The notes beneath the pieces are model-generated. The model ran no database searches. It was given only the letters and a program-made list of their open reading frames with translations, and was not told the DNA's origin. From Patiriisocius marinistellae (GTDB lineage: Bacteria > Bacteroidota > Bacteroidia > Flavobacteriales > Flavobacteriaceae), in the NCBI RefSeq assembly GCF_009014635.1, contig NZ_BKCF01000007.1, forward strand, positions 1 to 64,000: a stretch of DNA of 64,000 nt. Direction: 5' to 3'. The first letter of the stretch is position 1. Every line of letters starts with the position of its first letter. This document shows positions 1 through 8,375 of this stretch, one piece after another. A program made the translations under genes and the position numbers.

Positions 1-31
1 AAAAGGCTTTAAGCAATATCTATAAAACGAC

Positions 32-70
32 AACCCCCGTTACAATATACTGTAGCGGGGGTTTTGTTTT
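32..70 (+). terminator. Intrinsic terminator of a gene upstream of the window
   Basis: Thirteen-base-pair stem (AACCCCCGTTACA at 32-44 with TGTAGCGGGGGTT at 51-63, one G-U pair), six-base loop, then TTTTGTTTT. The T tract follows on the plus strand, so it probably ends a plus-strand gene lying left of the window. Confidence 0.8.
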
Positions 71-239
71 AAGAGAAGAGCAATGAATACACTTCAATTT
101 TTATGTAGCTCAAATTTCCGAAGAAAAATATAGGTAATTTATGTTGTTTGTTATTTTAAATAGCTTATTCGAAATTAATTTGCAATGATTAAGTAGCGAC
201 TTAAAAAGTTTTGGATGTTAAATTTAAGGGTGATTTAGT

Positions 240-283
240 TCAAAAAATAAGGTTTGAATTTTCGATTGAAAATCCAAACCTTT
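240..283 (-). terminator. Terminator of the FadL-like porin gene
   Basis: Fourteen-base-pair stem (249-262 with 269-282, one mismatch) and loop CGATTG. Read on the minus strand it is followed by TTATTTTTTG. It lies about 70 bases past the stop codon of the minus-strand porin gene. The rest of 71-355 holds one copy of the 9-mer TTTCCGAAG (115-123) and no gene that I can see. Confidence 0.7.
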
Positions 284-355
284 AATTGATTCAGTCTTTA
301 ATTTTAATAAATAGTTATTGCTTTAAAGTGGTATATTTCGGAATAAAAAAACAAT

Positions 356-1870
356 TTAAAATTTAAAGCCAAATGTTAATGCAGCATTACTGTAAATTGT
401 ATTGACTTTTATGGGAGTTGTTAATCCAGAAACACTTTCTAATTTGTCTTGTTCAGCTCTTGCGTAGGAAGCGTCAATGTTGTAACGACCCCAATTATAA
501 CCAAGTCCTAGTGAAAAACCGCTTAAACTACTCATAATGTCTTCATTAGCGTATGGGCTTTCTTCATATCTAAATCCACCTCGAAGACTAAAGTTTTTGA
601 CTCTATATTCACCACCTATTTTAATGGTTGAAGCTCCTTGAAGGTTGTTGTTTATTTGGGTATTTTGATTATTAAAAACGTTATCGTTAAATTCAGTGTC
701 AAATTCTATATTTCCGTAGTCTTTGTAGGAGTAATCGATGCTAATAAGTCCTTTGTTTGAGAAAACATATCCAGCACTTGCTGATAAATTACCGGGGGTT
801 CTTAGGTAATAGTCTTCAAAAATATTAATTATATTTGGATCGACTATAGTTAAAATATTTTCATTGTCTTCGAGTCTCGTTGAGCTAAGCCGTTGACTTG
901 TTTCTTCGGAAATTTGATACCATGTAGGAGTATCGAATGTAAGACCAACTCTTAGGTTGTTAAATTTTCCAATAGCTCCAATTTGAGCTGAAAATCCTGA
1001 TCCTAATACAGATAAATTATTTTCAAAACCTATGCGACTAATTGTGCTCCCTGTGTTAGAATTGCGTTCTCTAATTAGTGTGCTCTGATCATAGTCGATA
1101 ACATGTGAATTAAGGTTAATACCAAAATAAAAATTATCTGTAAACTGAGTAGATAGATTGATTGTTAGTTTGCTGTTAACACCTTCAGAAAGAAATAAAT
1201 ATTCTTGTTGAACTGGTCCATTAGCAACATTTGATGAGTATGCTGTATTGTTTGAGTTTGTTGGATTAACAGGATCAAAAATAAAACCTTGATATCCAAG
1301 AAAAGCATTTTGTGCAGTGGTTCCTTCTGTGTTTCCTAAAAATGAATAAAGGCTTGAGATTGTTTCGTTGTTTTGTAATTCTAATAAATCTAACGAAACT
1401 CCATTTGCTTGATTTACAAAAAAGTTAGCAAGTGAGTTATTTCCTGTGCCATTTACAAAAATTTCATTATCATAATTCTTAGCTGCATTATAATTTAATC
1501 CAATAGTAAATTTTTTCCAATCAGATTCTTCGTTTCTATTTTTTATAACAAAGACTGCACCTGCTTGACCAAGATTGCCATCAGTCTCTACTGATTTTTG
1601 ATTATTATTTAAAAAAGTGGTTGAATTTTCTTTATCATTCAATGCTAAAGTTGCCGCACCTTCAGATTTTAAAAACACAGAACTTCCAGCAGGGTTAGTG
1701 CTAATTGCACTAATGTCACCACCTAAAGCGCCAAATGCACCACTCATAGCTTGATACCTTGCTGTTCCAAAAATGCCATCTTGCGAATACCTAAGTGCAT
1801 CATTTATATCTTGAGCGTTCATGAGGGTCATAGCAAATACCATCATGAATGAGAATAAAATTCTTTTCAT
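356..1870 (-). CDS. OmpP1/FadL-family outer-membrane transport protein
   Basis: A 504-aa predicted beta-barrel outer-membrane protein of the OmpP1/FadL/TodX family, which lets hydrophobic compounds cross the outer membrane. The product starts with a signal peptide ending near MNAQ. Next come the family's N-terminal features: SGAFGALGGDIS and the NPAG motif near residue 60. Alternating short beta-strand segments follow, and the chain ends in aromatic FGFKF, typical of BamA-inserted barrels. Relatives in this family are often labelled hemin receptors, but nothing here points to heme. Its neighbour on the same strand is a Gly/Tyr-rich lipoprotein 34 bases upstream, so the two may be cotranscribed. 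One exact CTTCGGAAA copy lies inside it (904-912). Substrate unknown. Confidence 0.8.
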   Translation of the reverse strand: MKRILFSFMMVFAMTLMNAQDINDALRYSQDGIFGTARYQAMSGAFGALGGDISAISTNPAGSSVFLKSEGAATLALNDKENSTTFLNNNQKSVETDGNLGQAGAVFVIKNRNEESDWKKFTIGLNYNAAKNYDNEIFVNGTGNNSLANFFVNQANGVSLDLLELQNNETISSLYSFLGNTEGTTAQNAFLGYQGFIFDPVNPTNSNNTAYSSNVANGPVQQEYLFLSEGVNSKLTINLSTQFTDNFYFGINLNSHVIDYDQSTLIRERNSNTGSTISRIGFENNLSVLGSGFSAQIGAIGKFNNLRVGLTFDTPTWYQISEETSQRLSSTRLEDNENILTIVDPNIINIFEDYYLRTPGNLSASAGYVFSNKGLISIDYSYKDYGNIEFDTEFNDNVFNNQNTQINNNLQGASTIKIGGEYRVKNFSLRGGFRYEESPYANEDIMSSLSGFSLGLGYNWGRYNIDASYARAEQDKLESVSGLTTPIKVNTIYSNAALTFGFKF

Positions 1871-1904
1871 AATTTATTTTTTAAAATAACTAATTAAATA
1901 AAGT

Positions 1905-2963
1905 TTAATTTCCTCTTCCGCCACCTCTACGACTACCGCCACTTCTTGACGTGCCGCTTGAGCGACTACTTCCACTTCTTGAACTTCTAGTTGATGAAGA
2001 TCTTGTTGGTGATGAAGAACGTGAAGTATTTACTCTTGATCTTGAGGAACTACTTCTTCTAGACTGAACTGTAGGTCTCGTGCTTCTAGTAGTAGTATTT
2101 GGTCTATACGTACGTGTATTTCTTGATCTAGTTGATGATGCATTAGGACGAGTTCTAGAACTTTGGCTATTAGGTCGATATGTTGAAGTTCTTGAGCTTC
2201 TAGAAACATTGTTGTTTCTACTCTCTCTAGAAAATCTTGCGTTAGTTGTGTTTCTTCTTCCCCTTTCTGCCATATCTCTATTACTTCTTATCCCGTTATA
2301 ATTTCGGGTGCTGTTTACTGTACGTCCGTTGTAATAATCTGAACTTCTTCTTCCTCTGGTGTAAGCATAACCATTGTATGCATTCCCGTAGTAAGGATTG
2401 TAATAATTGTTGTAATAACCTCCATTATAAATTGGGTATCCATAGCCGTAATATCCATAATAAGGGTATCCCCAGCCAAATCCAATACCATAGTAGGGAC
2501 CACGCCAGTAACTTGAGTACCCCCATCCTGAACCATACCACCAGTAAGGCCTATTCCAGTAACCTCCATAATAACCGCTATTGTTATAAACATTAACAAC
2601 AACTTCTCCCGAGTTTTCTCCCCAAGAAGCATAATCTTCATTATCAACTTCTTCAATAATAATTTCTCCCTCTTTATTTATTGATTCGGTAGTGTGATAA
2701 GCATCTATATCTGTGAATATTGCACCTTCGTCAGGCAAATCTTCATAAGAATCTGTTTTTGAGTTAAAATATTGTTTATAGTAAGAATCTTTTGATGTAT
2801 TATCATCAGATTTGCTAGAAAATTGATTGTCGCTATTATAAATACCATCGTTAGCATTATAATCGCTATCTTGATGTGTTCCGCAGGATACAAAAAGTAG
2901 AGCGGATAACCCTATCGCAAATGAGGGGGTTGTTTTCTTTAGAATGGATAAAATGAGTTGCAT
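1905..2963 (-). CDS. Gly/Tyr-rich and Ser/Arg-rich lipoprotein
   Basis: A 352-aa predicted lipoprotein. The N-terminus has a hydrophobic segment ending in the lipobox LLFVSC, so the mature protein would start at Cys27. An acidic Asp/Asn/Ser-rich stretch follows. The middle (about residues 125-200) is an aromatic low-complexity region of Gly, Tyr, Trp and Pro. The last 130 residues are almost entirely Ser, Arg, Thr and Asn, giving a strongly basic tail. Comparable proteins in flavobacteria sit beside proS and have been labelled vitellogenin-II-like only because of composition. The function is unknown; a surface or periplasmic structural role is a guess. It is divergent from proS. Confidence 0.75.
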   Translation of the reverse strand: MQLILSILKKTTPSFAIGLSALLFVSCGTHQDSDYNANDGIYNSDNQFSSKSDDNTSKDSYYKQYFNSKTDSYEDLPDEGAIFTDIDAYHTTESINKEGEIIIEEVDNEDYASWGENSGEVVVNVYNNSGYYGGYWNRPYWWYGSGWGYSSYWRGPYYGIGFGWGYPYYGYYGYGYPIYNGGYYNNYYNPYYGNAYNGYAYTRGRRSSDYYNGRTVNSTRNYNGIRSNRDMAERGRRNTTNARFSRESRNNNVSRSSRTSTYRPNSQSSRTRPNASSTRSRNTRTYRPNTTTRSTRPTVQSRRSSSSRSRVNTSRSSSPTRSSSTRSSRSGSSRSSGTSRSGGSRRGGGRGN

Positions 2964-3065
2964 AACGGTGCTGTTTTAATTGTTGAAACGTATAAAAATA
3001 ATTAGTTTTGTCGAAACATACTAACATATAAATAGGTCGCAACATTTGTGCCAAACTTACAGCTT

Positions 3066-4538
3066 ATGGCGAAGAACTTAACAAGTAGAGAAGATGATTA
3101 TTCTAAATGGTACAATGAACTTGTCATAAAAGCTGACCTTGCAGAAAACAGTGGGGTTAGAGGGTGTATGGTGATAAAACCATATGGGTATGCAATATGG
3201 GAAATGATGCAAGCTGAATTGGACCGAAAATTTAAGGAGACTGGTCACCAAAATGCATATTTTCCACTTTTTATTCCAAAATCTTATTTTAGTAAAGAAG
3301 CTAGTCACGTTGATGGATTTGCAAAAGAATGTGCTGTTGTAACACATTACAGATTAAAAACGGCAGATGATGGGAGTGTAATAGTGGATGAAGATGCTAA
3401 GCTTGAAGAAGAGCTAATTGTTCGTCCAACTTCTGAAACTATTATTTGGGATACTTATAGAAAATGGATTCAGTCTTATAGGGATTTACCTTTGTTAATT
3501 AATCAATGGGCAAATGTAGTACGTTGGGAAATGCGTACGCGCTTATTTTTAAGAACAGCGGAGTTTCTTTGGCAAGAAGGACATACAGCTCATGCTACTG
3601 AAAAGGAGGCAATAGCTGAAGCAGAACAGATGATGAATGTTTATGCTGAATTTGTAGAAACTCATATGGCAGTGCCTGTTGTAAAAGGATTAAAAACCGA
3701 AAGCGAGCGTTTTGCGGGTGCTTTGGAAACATATTGTATTGAAGCGTTAATGCAAGACGGAAAAGCATTACAGGCAGGTACATCGCATTTTTTAGGACAG
3801 AATTTTGCTAAAGCTTTTGATGTAAAATTTGCTTCAAAAGAAGGAAAACAAGAACATGTGTGGGCGACATCTTGGGGTGTGTCTACACGATTAATGGGGG
3901 CGCTTATTATGACTCATAGTGATGATAACGGTCTTGTATTACCGCCTAAGCTTGCTCCACATCAAGTTGTAATTGTACCTATTTACAGAGGCGAAGAGCA
4001 ATTAGAGCAAATTAGTGAAGTTGCAAATGGTTTAATGAAAGACCTGCGTGCAAAAGGACTAAGAGTAAAATATGATAACAGAGATACTCAAAAGCCGGGC
4101 TGGAAATTTAATCAATACGAGCTACAGGGTGTACCTGTAAGAATAGCTATTGGGCCTAGAGATATAGAAAATGGAACTTTTGAAGTAGCTAGGAGGGATA
4201 CATTGAGTAAAGAAGTTATGCCTAAAGAGGCAATTGTGGAGAATATCACAGCTCTAATGGATGAAATTCAAAATAATTTATTTGATAAGGCTATTAACCA
4301 TAGAAAAGAAAATACTACAACTGTAGAGACCTACGATGAGTTTAAAAAGGTAATTAAAGGAAAAGGGGGCTTTGTGCTTGCTCATTGGGATGGTACCACT
4401 GAGACAGAGGACAGAATTAAAAATGAGACTAAAGCAACGATAAGATGTATTCCTTTAGATGGGGACAATGAGTCAGGAACCTGTATTTTTACAGGAAAAC
4501 CATCTGCAAGAAAAGTGCTTTTTGCAAAAGCTTATTAA
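3066..4538 (+). CDS. proS: Prolyl-tRNA synthetase (class II, short type)
   Basis: Charges tRNA-Pro with proline in the cytoplasm. The 490-aa product is the short archaeal/eukaryotic-type ProRS, without the editing insertion of the long bacterial form. Class II motifs are visible: the motif 2 region [20 protein letters not shown], and the anticodon-binding domain beginning near [14 protein letters not shown]. The reading frame extends to an ATG at 3048, but homologues start MAKNLTSRE, so I place the start at 3066. It faces away from the lipoprotein gene, with about 100 bases between them, and is followed by tRNA-Glu and rpsT. Confidence 0.96.
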   Translation: MAKNLTSREDDYSKWYNELVIKADLAENSGVRGCMVIKPYGYAIWEMMQAELDRKFKETGHQNAYFPLFIPKSYFSKEASHVDGFAKECAVVTHYRLKTADDGSVIVDEDAKLEEELIVRPTSETIIWDTYRKWIQSYRDLPLLINQWANVVRWEMRTRLFLRTAEFLWQEGHTAHATEKEAIAEAEQMMNVYAEFVETHMAVPVVKGLKTESERFAGALETYCIEALMQDGKALQAGTSHFLGQNFAKAFDVKFASKEGKQEHVWATSWGVSTRLMGALIMTHSDDNGLVLPPKLAPHQVVIVPIYRGEEQLEQISEVANGLMKDLRAKGLRVKYDNRDTQKPGWKFNQYELQGVPVRIAIGPRDIENGTFEVARRDTLSKEVMPKEAIVENITALMDEIQNNLFDKAINHRKENTTTVETYDEFKKVIKGKGGFVLAHWDGTTETEDRIKNETKATIRCIPLDGDNESGTCIFTGKPSARKVLFAKAY

Positions 4539-4565
4539 TTTTTTTTAAAAAAAAGTTATTTTGAG

Positions 4566-4596
4566 TTTGGAGCATTCAAAAAAGACTGTATCTTTG
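4566..4596 (+). promoter_or_regulatory. Bacteroidota-type promoter for tRNA-Glu/rpsT
   Basis: TTTG at 4566-4569 and TATCTTTG at 4589-4596, 19 bases apart, match the known Bacteroidota -33 (TTTG) and -7 (TAnnTTTG) elements. The tRNA begins 22 bases downstream of the -7 element. This is the best-formed promoter in the window. Confidence 0.75.
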
Positions 4597-4617
4597 CAAC
4601 CGCAAATAGCAAAAACT

Positions 4618-4689
4618 GGTCCGTTCGTCTAGGGGTTAGGACGCATGGTTTTCATCCATGTAACAGGGGTTCGATTCCCCTACGGACTA
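4618..4689 (+). tRNA. tRNA-Glu (anticodon TTC)
   Basis: A complete cloverleaf of 72 bases. The acceptor GGTCCGT pairs with ACGGACT (G1-U72 wobble). The anticodon stem is CATGG/CCATG with loop TTTTCAT, giving anticodon TTC. The T arm is AGGGG-TTCGATT-CCCCT. CCA is not encoded. It lies 26 bases before rpsT and probably shares its transcript. Confidence 0.95.
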
Positions 4690-4715
4690 CAAATTAAAGT
4701 AAACAAAATAAAATT

Positions 4716-4967
4716 ATGGCGAATCATAAGTCAGCATTAAAGAGAATTAGAAGTAACGAAACAAAACGTTTACGTAATCGTTACCAGCACAAGACTGCTC
4801 GTAATGCAATGAAGCGTTTTCAAGAATTAGAAGACAAGAAAGAAGCAGAAAAAATGTTAGGTTCTGTAGAGTCTATGATTGACAGACTTGCTAAGAAAAA
4901 CATTATTCATAGCAATAAAGCTGCTAACTTAAAGTCAAATATGGCTAAACATGTAGCTGCGCTATAA
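4716..4967 (+). CDS. rpsT: 30S ribosomal protein S20
   Basis: An 83-aa, very basic, helix-forming protein with the S20 N-terminus MANHKSALKRIR. S20 binds 16S rRNA early in 30S assembly. The family length is 80-90 aa. It follows tRNA-Glu by 26 bases and is closed by a strong terminator, so tRNA and rpsT look like one transcription unit driven by the promoter at 4566-4596. Confidence 0.97.
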   Translation: MANHKSALKRIRSNETKRLRNRYQHKTARNAMKRFQELEDKKEAEKMLGSVESMIDRLAKKNIIHSNKAANLKSNMAKHVAAL

Positions 4968-4980
4968 GTTATTGTTGTTT

Positions 4981-5020
4981 AAAAAAAAAACGCTTCTAGG
5001 AAACTAGAAGCGTTTTTTTT
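4981..5020 (+). terminator. Terminator of rpsT
   Basis: A stem of CGCTTCTAG with CTAGAAGCG closed by a GAAA tetraloop, flanked by an A run and eight T. It lies directly after the rpsT stop codon. Confidence 0.9.
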
Positions 5021-5121
5021 ATATAATAATATGTAATTAGTGTTGAAGTAGCTTTAGTAAATTAGGTGATATTAAATAGGGAGAGAAAATTAATAAATAG
5101 TTCTCTAGATTTTAATTTTAA

Positions 5122-5562
5122 TTACTGAGGCACAAGTGCACTGTAATCTCCTTGGTTTCTCGCAATATCTCTTACAATTGATGAAGATATATAAGAGTAT
5201 TCTGGACTAGCGATTAAAAACAAACTATCCACGCCATTCACTTTTTCATTTGCTTGAGCAATAGTTTGCTCATAGGTAAAATCTGTTGGATTTCTTAATC
5301 CTCTTAAAATAAACTGTGCATTTTGCTCCTTACAGAAATTTGCTGTTAAACCCTCATAAGTTGCAACTCTGATTTTTGATTGCCCTTTAAAAGCATTTGT
5401 AATAAATTTCATTCGTTCCTCAAGTGAAAACATATGTTTTTTTGAAGCATTTGTTCCAATTGCAACAATAATTTCATCAAATAGGGGCAATGCTCTTTTA
5501 ATAATATCAACGTGTCCTAAGGTAATAGGATCAAATGAACCCGGGAATACAGCTTTTTTCAT
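5122..5562 (-). CDS. coaD: Phosphopantetheine adenylyltransferase
   Basis: Transfers AMP from ATP to 4'-phosphopantetheine, making dephospho-CoA (fourth step of CoA synthesis). The 146-aa length is close to the family norm (about 155-160). The nucleotidyltransferase signature is clear: PGSFDPITLGH at the N-terminus and YISSSIVRD near the C-terminus, where the family ISSTxVR motif lies. It follows ddl on the minus strand with a 13-base gap, so the two are likely cotranscribed, a pairing seen in other flavobacteria. Confidence 0.96.
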   Translation of the reverse strand: MKKAVFPGSFDPITLGHVDIIKRALPLFDEIIVAIGTNASKKHMFSLEERMKFITNAFKGQSKIRVATYEGLTANFCKEQNAQFILRGLRNPTDFTYEQTIAQANEKVNGVDSLFLIASPEYSYISSSIVRDIARNQGDYSALVPQ

Positions 5563-5575
5563 AGTCTAAATGTAA

Positions 5576-6559
5576 TTATTTTTTTGCCAAGGCATTTTCA
5601 ATTAGCATACCAAAGAAGTCTTGTAGTGAAATACCTGCATCAGCGGTTTGTTTGGGGATAATACTTTCTTTTGAAAGTCCAGGGGTTGTATTGGTTTCAA
5701 TAAAATATGGAATTCCGTTTTGAATAATAAATTCGCTTCTTGTAACTCCTTTCATATTTAAAATTTTATAAATCTTTAAGGCTTCATTCTTTACATTTTT
5801 TGTTTCGGAAGCCGAAATTCTTGCGGGAGTAATTTCTTGCGATTTGCCTAGATATTTTGCTTCGTAATCAAAAAACTCATTTTCAGAAACTATTTCTGTG
5901 GGGTTTAAAACATTTAAGCCTTCTGGGCTTTCATAAACTCCTATAGAAACCTCTGTGCCTACTAGAGCACTTTCTATAATAATCTCTGTGTCTTCTTTAA
6001 ATGCATTTTCTATTGCCGGTAATAAGGCTTCAGTTGTGTTAATTTTTGAAATACCAAAACTAGAACCAGCTCTGTTGGGTTTAACAAAACAAGGTAATCC
6101 TACTTTTGCTATGATAATTTCTGGGTCTATCGCGTCACCTTTATTAATATAAAAAGAAGTTGCGCAATGAACCCCAAAATTCTTTAAAACAGATAGGCAG
6201 TCTCGTTTGTTAAAGCTTAAGGCAGCTTGATAAAATCCTGTACTCGTTTGTGGAATGTTCAATATTTCAAGATATGCCGCAAGGTATCCATCTTCGCCAG
6301 GTGTACCGTGAATGGTATTAAATACAACATGTGGAATGATGGTCTCATTTCCGAAGGTAAAGCCAAATGTACTTTTATCTATTAAAACATGTTCGCCGTT
6401 AGGCAATACACATTTCCAGTTATTTTTTAAAATATGGTAGTGATATATGTTGTATTTATTCTTGTCAAGTGACTCTGCTACGACGTTACCACTTTTTAGC
6501 GAAATTTCAAACTCGCTAGAATAGCCGCCCATGGCAATCGCTATATTTTTTTTACTCAT
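5576..6559 (-). CDS. ddl: D-alanine--D-alanine ligase
   Basis: ATP-dependent ligation of two D-alanines for peptidoglycan precursors; ATP-grasp family. Visible features are the N-terminal AMGGYSSEFEIS, the central GTPGEDG, the ATP-binding KPNRAGSSFGISK and the C-terminal IETNTTPGL. The reading frame extends to an ATG at 6589, but homologues begin at MSKKNIAIAMGG, so the start is set at 6559 (327 aa). It is divergent from the PASTA gene, with a shared upstream region carrying a CTTCGGAAA copy (6597-6605). A second copy lies inside the gene (6348-6356). Confidence 0.95.
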   Translation of the reverse strand: MSKKNIAIAMGGYSSEFEISLKSGNVVAESLDKNKYNIYHYHILKNNWKCVLPNGEHVLIDKSTFGFTFGNETIIPHVVFNTIHGTPGEDGYLAAYLEILNIPQTSTGFYQAALSFNKRDCLSVLKNFGVHCATSFYINKGDAIDPEIIIAKVGLPCFVKPNRAGSSFGISKINTTEALLPAIENAFKEDTEIIIESALVGTEVSIGVYESPEGLNVLNPTEIVSENEFFDYEAKYLGKSQEITPARISASETKNVKNEALKIYKILNMKGVTRSEFIIQNGIPYFIETNTTPGLSKESIIPKQTADAGISLQDFFGMLIENALAKK

Positions 6560-6660
6560 AACAATTTGCGTATTATTTCGTTTTAACACTGTCTTTCTTC
6601 GGAAATTTTAAACTACAAAAATATTCTATAAAGGTAGAAAGATACTAACTTTAGGTTTCA

Positions 6661-6668
6661 TATTTTTG
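6661..6668 (+). promoter_or_regulatory. Putative -7 element (TATTTTTG) of the PASTA/rluD unit
   Basis: Matches TAnnTTTG and lies 18 bases before the ATG of the PASTA gene, which would give a very short leader. I see no clear -33 TTTG at the expected distance. Confidence 0.4.
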
Positions 6669-6685
6669 CATCTTAATCCTTTACT

Positions 6686-7270
6686 ATGTCTTTTTTTAAA
6701 TTTTTGTTTACCAAAGCATTTTTGAAGCAGTTACTCTACGCATTAGTTGTTTTAATTGCCTTGACATTTTTGCTTTTATGGTGGTTAAAATTCACTACAA
6801 ATCATGGGCAGTCTATTGAAGTTCCTAACTTGTCAAAAATGACGCTGGATAAAGTTGAAGAGGTGCTAGATGATTCTGATTTACGTTATGAAATCATGGA
6901 CTCTGCTAATTATAATCCAGATTTTCCACGCTACTCGGTAATTGAGCAGGTGCCAAAGGCTGGTCATCTAGTTAAAGAAAATAGAAAGATTTATTTAGCT
7001 TTAAATCCATCGGGTTATGCTAAAATAGGTATCCCACAGGTTAAGGGGAAGACGTTGCGCCAAGCAGAGCCTACATTGTTGGCAATGGGGTTTAAAATTG
7101 GTAAAATTTCAAAACGTCCACACATTAGCGACCAGGTTTTAGAGTTGCGTCACAATGGTTCAAAAATTGAAGTTGGAGATGCGATTGAGAAAACATCAGA
7201 AATAGATATCATCGTAGGTGATGGTTCATTGAATAGAGTGCAGGAAGATGAAAATATTGATGAAAATTAA
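6686..7270 (+). CDS. Membrane-anchored PASTA-domain protein
   Basis: 194 aa: a short cytoplasmic start, one transmembrane helix (about residues 14-35), then two PASTA domains (about 44-110 and 113-178) containing the characteristic VPN and PQVKGKTL starts. PASTA domains bind cell-wall muropeptides in Gram-positive kinases and penicillin-binding proteins. Here the domains stand alone without a kinase. It precedes rluD by three bases and faces ddl, so a link to envelope growth is plausible by context but not shown. Confidence 0.85.
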   Translation: MSFFKFLFTKAFLKQLLYALVVLIALTFLLLWWLKFTTNHGQSIEVPNLSKMTLDKVEEVLDDSDLRYEIMDSANYNPDFPRYSVIEQVPKAGHLVKENRKIYLALNPSGYAKIGIPQVKGKTLRQAEPTLLAMGFKIGKISKRPHISDQVLELRHNGSKIEVGDAIEKTSEIDIIVGDGSLNRVQEDENIDEN

Positions 7271-7273
7271 AAA

Positions 7274-8323
7274 ATGATAGAAGAAACTCAAGGGCCAGAA
7301 AACCAAGATACGGGGAATGATGATTTGTATGAGCATTTTAAGTTTGTAGCAGATAAGGGGCAGCAGCCGCTACGCATTGATAAATATTTAATGAATAAAG
7401 TAGAGAATGCTACCCGTAATCGCATTCAAAAAGCTGCAAAAGATGGTAATATTCATGTTAATGATGTTGCTGTAAAATCTAGTTATAAAGTAAAAGCTAA
7501 TGATGTAATTAAAGTGCTTTTTGAACATCCACCTTATGAGTTGTTGTTAACACCTCAAGACATACCAATTGATATTGTATATGAAGATGATGATGTACTT
7601 GTTGTAAATAAGGAGCCGGGAATGGTTGTGCATCCAGGACATGGAAATTATAGCGGAACTCTTATCAACGCATTAGTATACCATTTTGACAATTTACCTA
7701 ACAATAGCAGCAATCGCCCAGGATTAGTTCATCGTATAGATAAAGATACAAGTGGTTTACTTGTGGTAGCTAAGACAGAAGCAGCAATGACTCACTTATC
7801 AAAACAGTTTTTTAATAAAACTACAGAGCGAGAATATGTTGCATTGGTTTGGGGTGCGGTAGCAGAAGAGGAAGGTACGATAGAAGGTAATATAGGGCGT
7901 CATCCTAAAAATAGATTACAAAATACAGTGTATCTTGATGATGAAGATCTAGAACGTAGCAAACCTGCTATAACACATTATAAAGTATTAGAACAACTAG
8001 GTTATGTTACGTTAGTTTCTTGTAGATTAGAAACAGGCCGAACACATCAAATACGTGTTCACATGAAGCACATAGGTCACACACTTTTTAATGATGAACG
8101 TTATGGGGGTGAACGTATATTAAAAGGAACTACGTTTTCAAAGTACAAACAGTTTGTAGATAATTGTTTTAAAGTATTACCGCGACAAGCACTACATGCA
8201 CGTACCTTAGGATTTGTGCATCCCACTACAGGAAAGACACTGCGTTTTGAAAGTAAAATTCCAGATGATATAGAACAATGCCTCGAAAAATGGCGAAATT
8301 ATTCCAAGAATAGTGTAGAATAA
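7274..8323 (+). CDS. rluD: RluA/RluD-family ribosomal pseudouridine synthase
   Basis: Converts specific uridines of 23S rRNA to pseudouridine. The 349-aa product has an acidic start, an S4 RNA-binding domain (about residues 34-85) and the catalytic RluA domain. The catalytic motif HRIDKDTSGLLV places the nucleophilic aspartate at residue 156. The later GRTHQIRVH motif is also present. It starts three bases after the PASTA gene, indicating one operon, and ends in a bidirectional terminator. The RluD subtype is inferred from S4 plus context. Confidence 0.92.
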   Translation: MIEETQGPENQDTGNDDLYEHFKFVADKGQQPLRIDKYLMNKVENATRNRIQKAAKDGNIHVNDVAVKSSYKVKANDVIKVLFEHPPYELLLTPQDIPIDIVYEDDDVLVVNKEPGMVVHPGHGNYSGTLINALVYHFDNLPNNSSNRPGLVHRIDKDTSGLLVVAKTEAAMTHLSKQFFNKTTEREYVALVWGAVAEEEGTIEGNIGRHPKNRLQNTVYLDDEDLERSKPAITHYKVLEQLGYVTLVSCRLETGRTHQIRVHMKHIGHTLFNDERYGGERILKGTTFSKYKQFVDNCFKVLPRQALHARTLGFVHPTTGKTLRFESKIPDDIEQCLEKWRNYSKNSVE

Positions 8324-8357
8324 AAAATCCCGAAGTGATGAGCTTCGGGATTTTTTT
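8322..8357. terminator. Bidirectional terminator between rluD and the FG-GAP gene
   Basis: A stem AAAAAATCCCGAAG (8322-8335) with CTTCGGGATTTTTT (8343-8356), seven-base loop, A-rich on one side and T-rich on the other. It lies between convergent stop codons at 8323 and 8376. Confidence 0.88.
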
Positions 8358-8375
8358 GTGGTGTTTAATAGTTGT

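Noticed and set aside
2080-2656. Frames on both strands over the Gly/Tyr and Ser/Arg-rich lipoprotein
   Set aside because: Low-complexity codons leave other frames open; no domain or start context supports them.
8343-8352. CTTCGGGAT in the rluD terminator as another copy of the 9-mer
   Set aside because: It has G in place of A after the core and is explained by the hairpin with its complement at 8328-8335.
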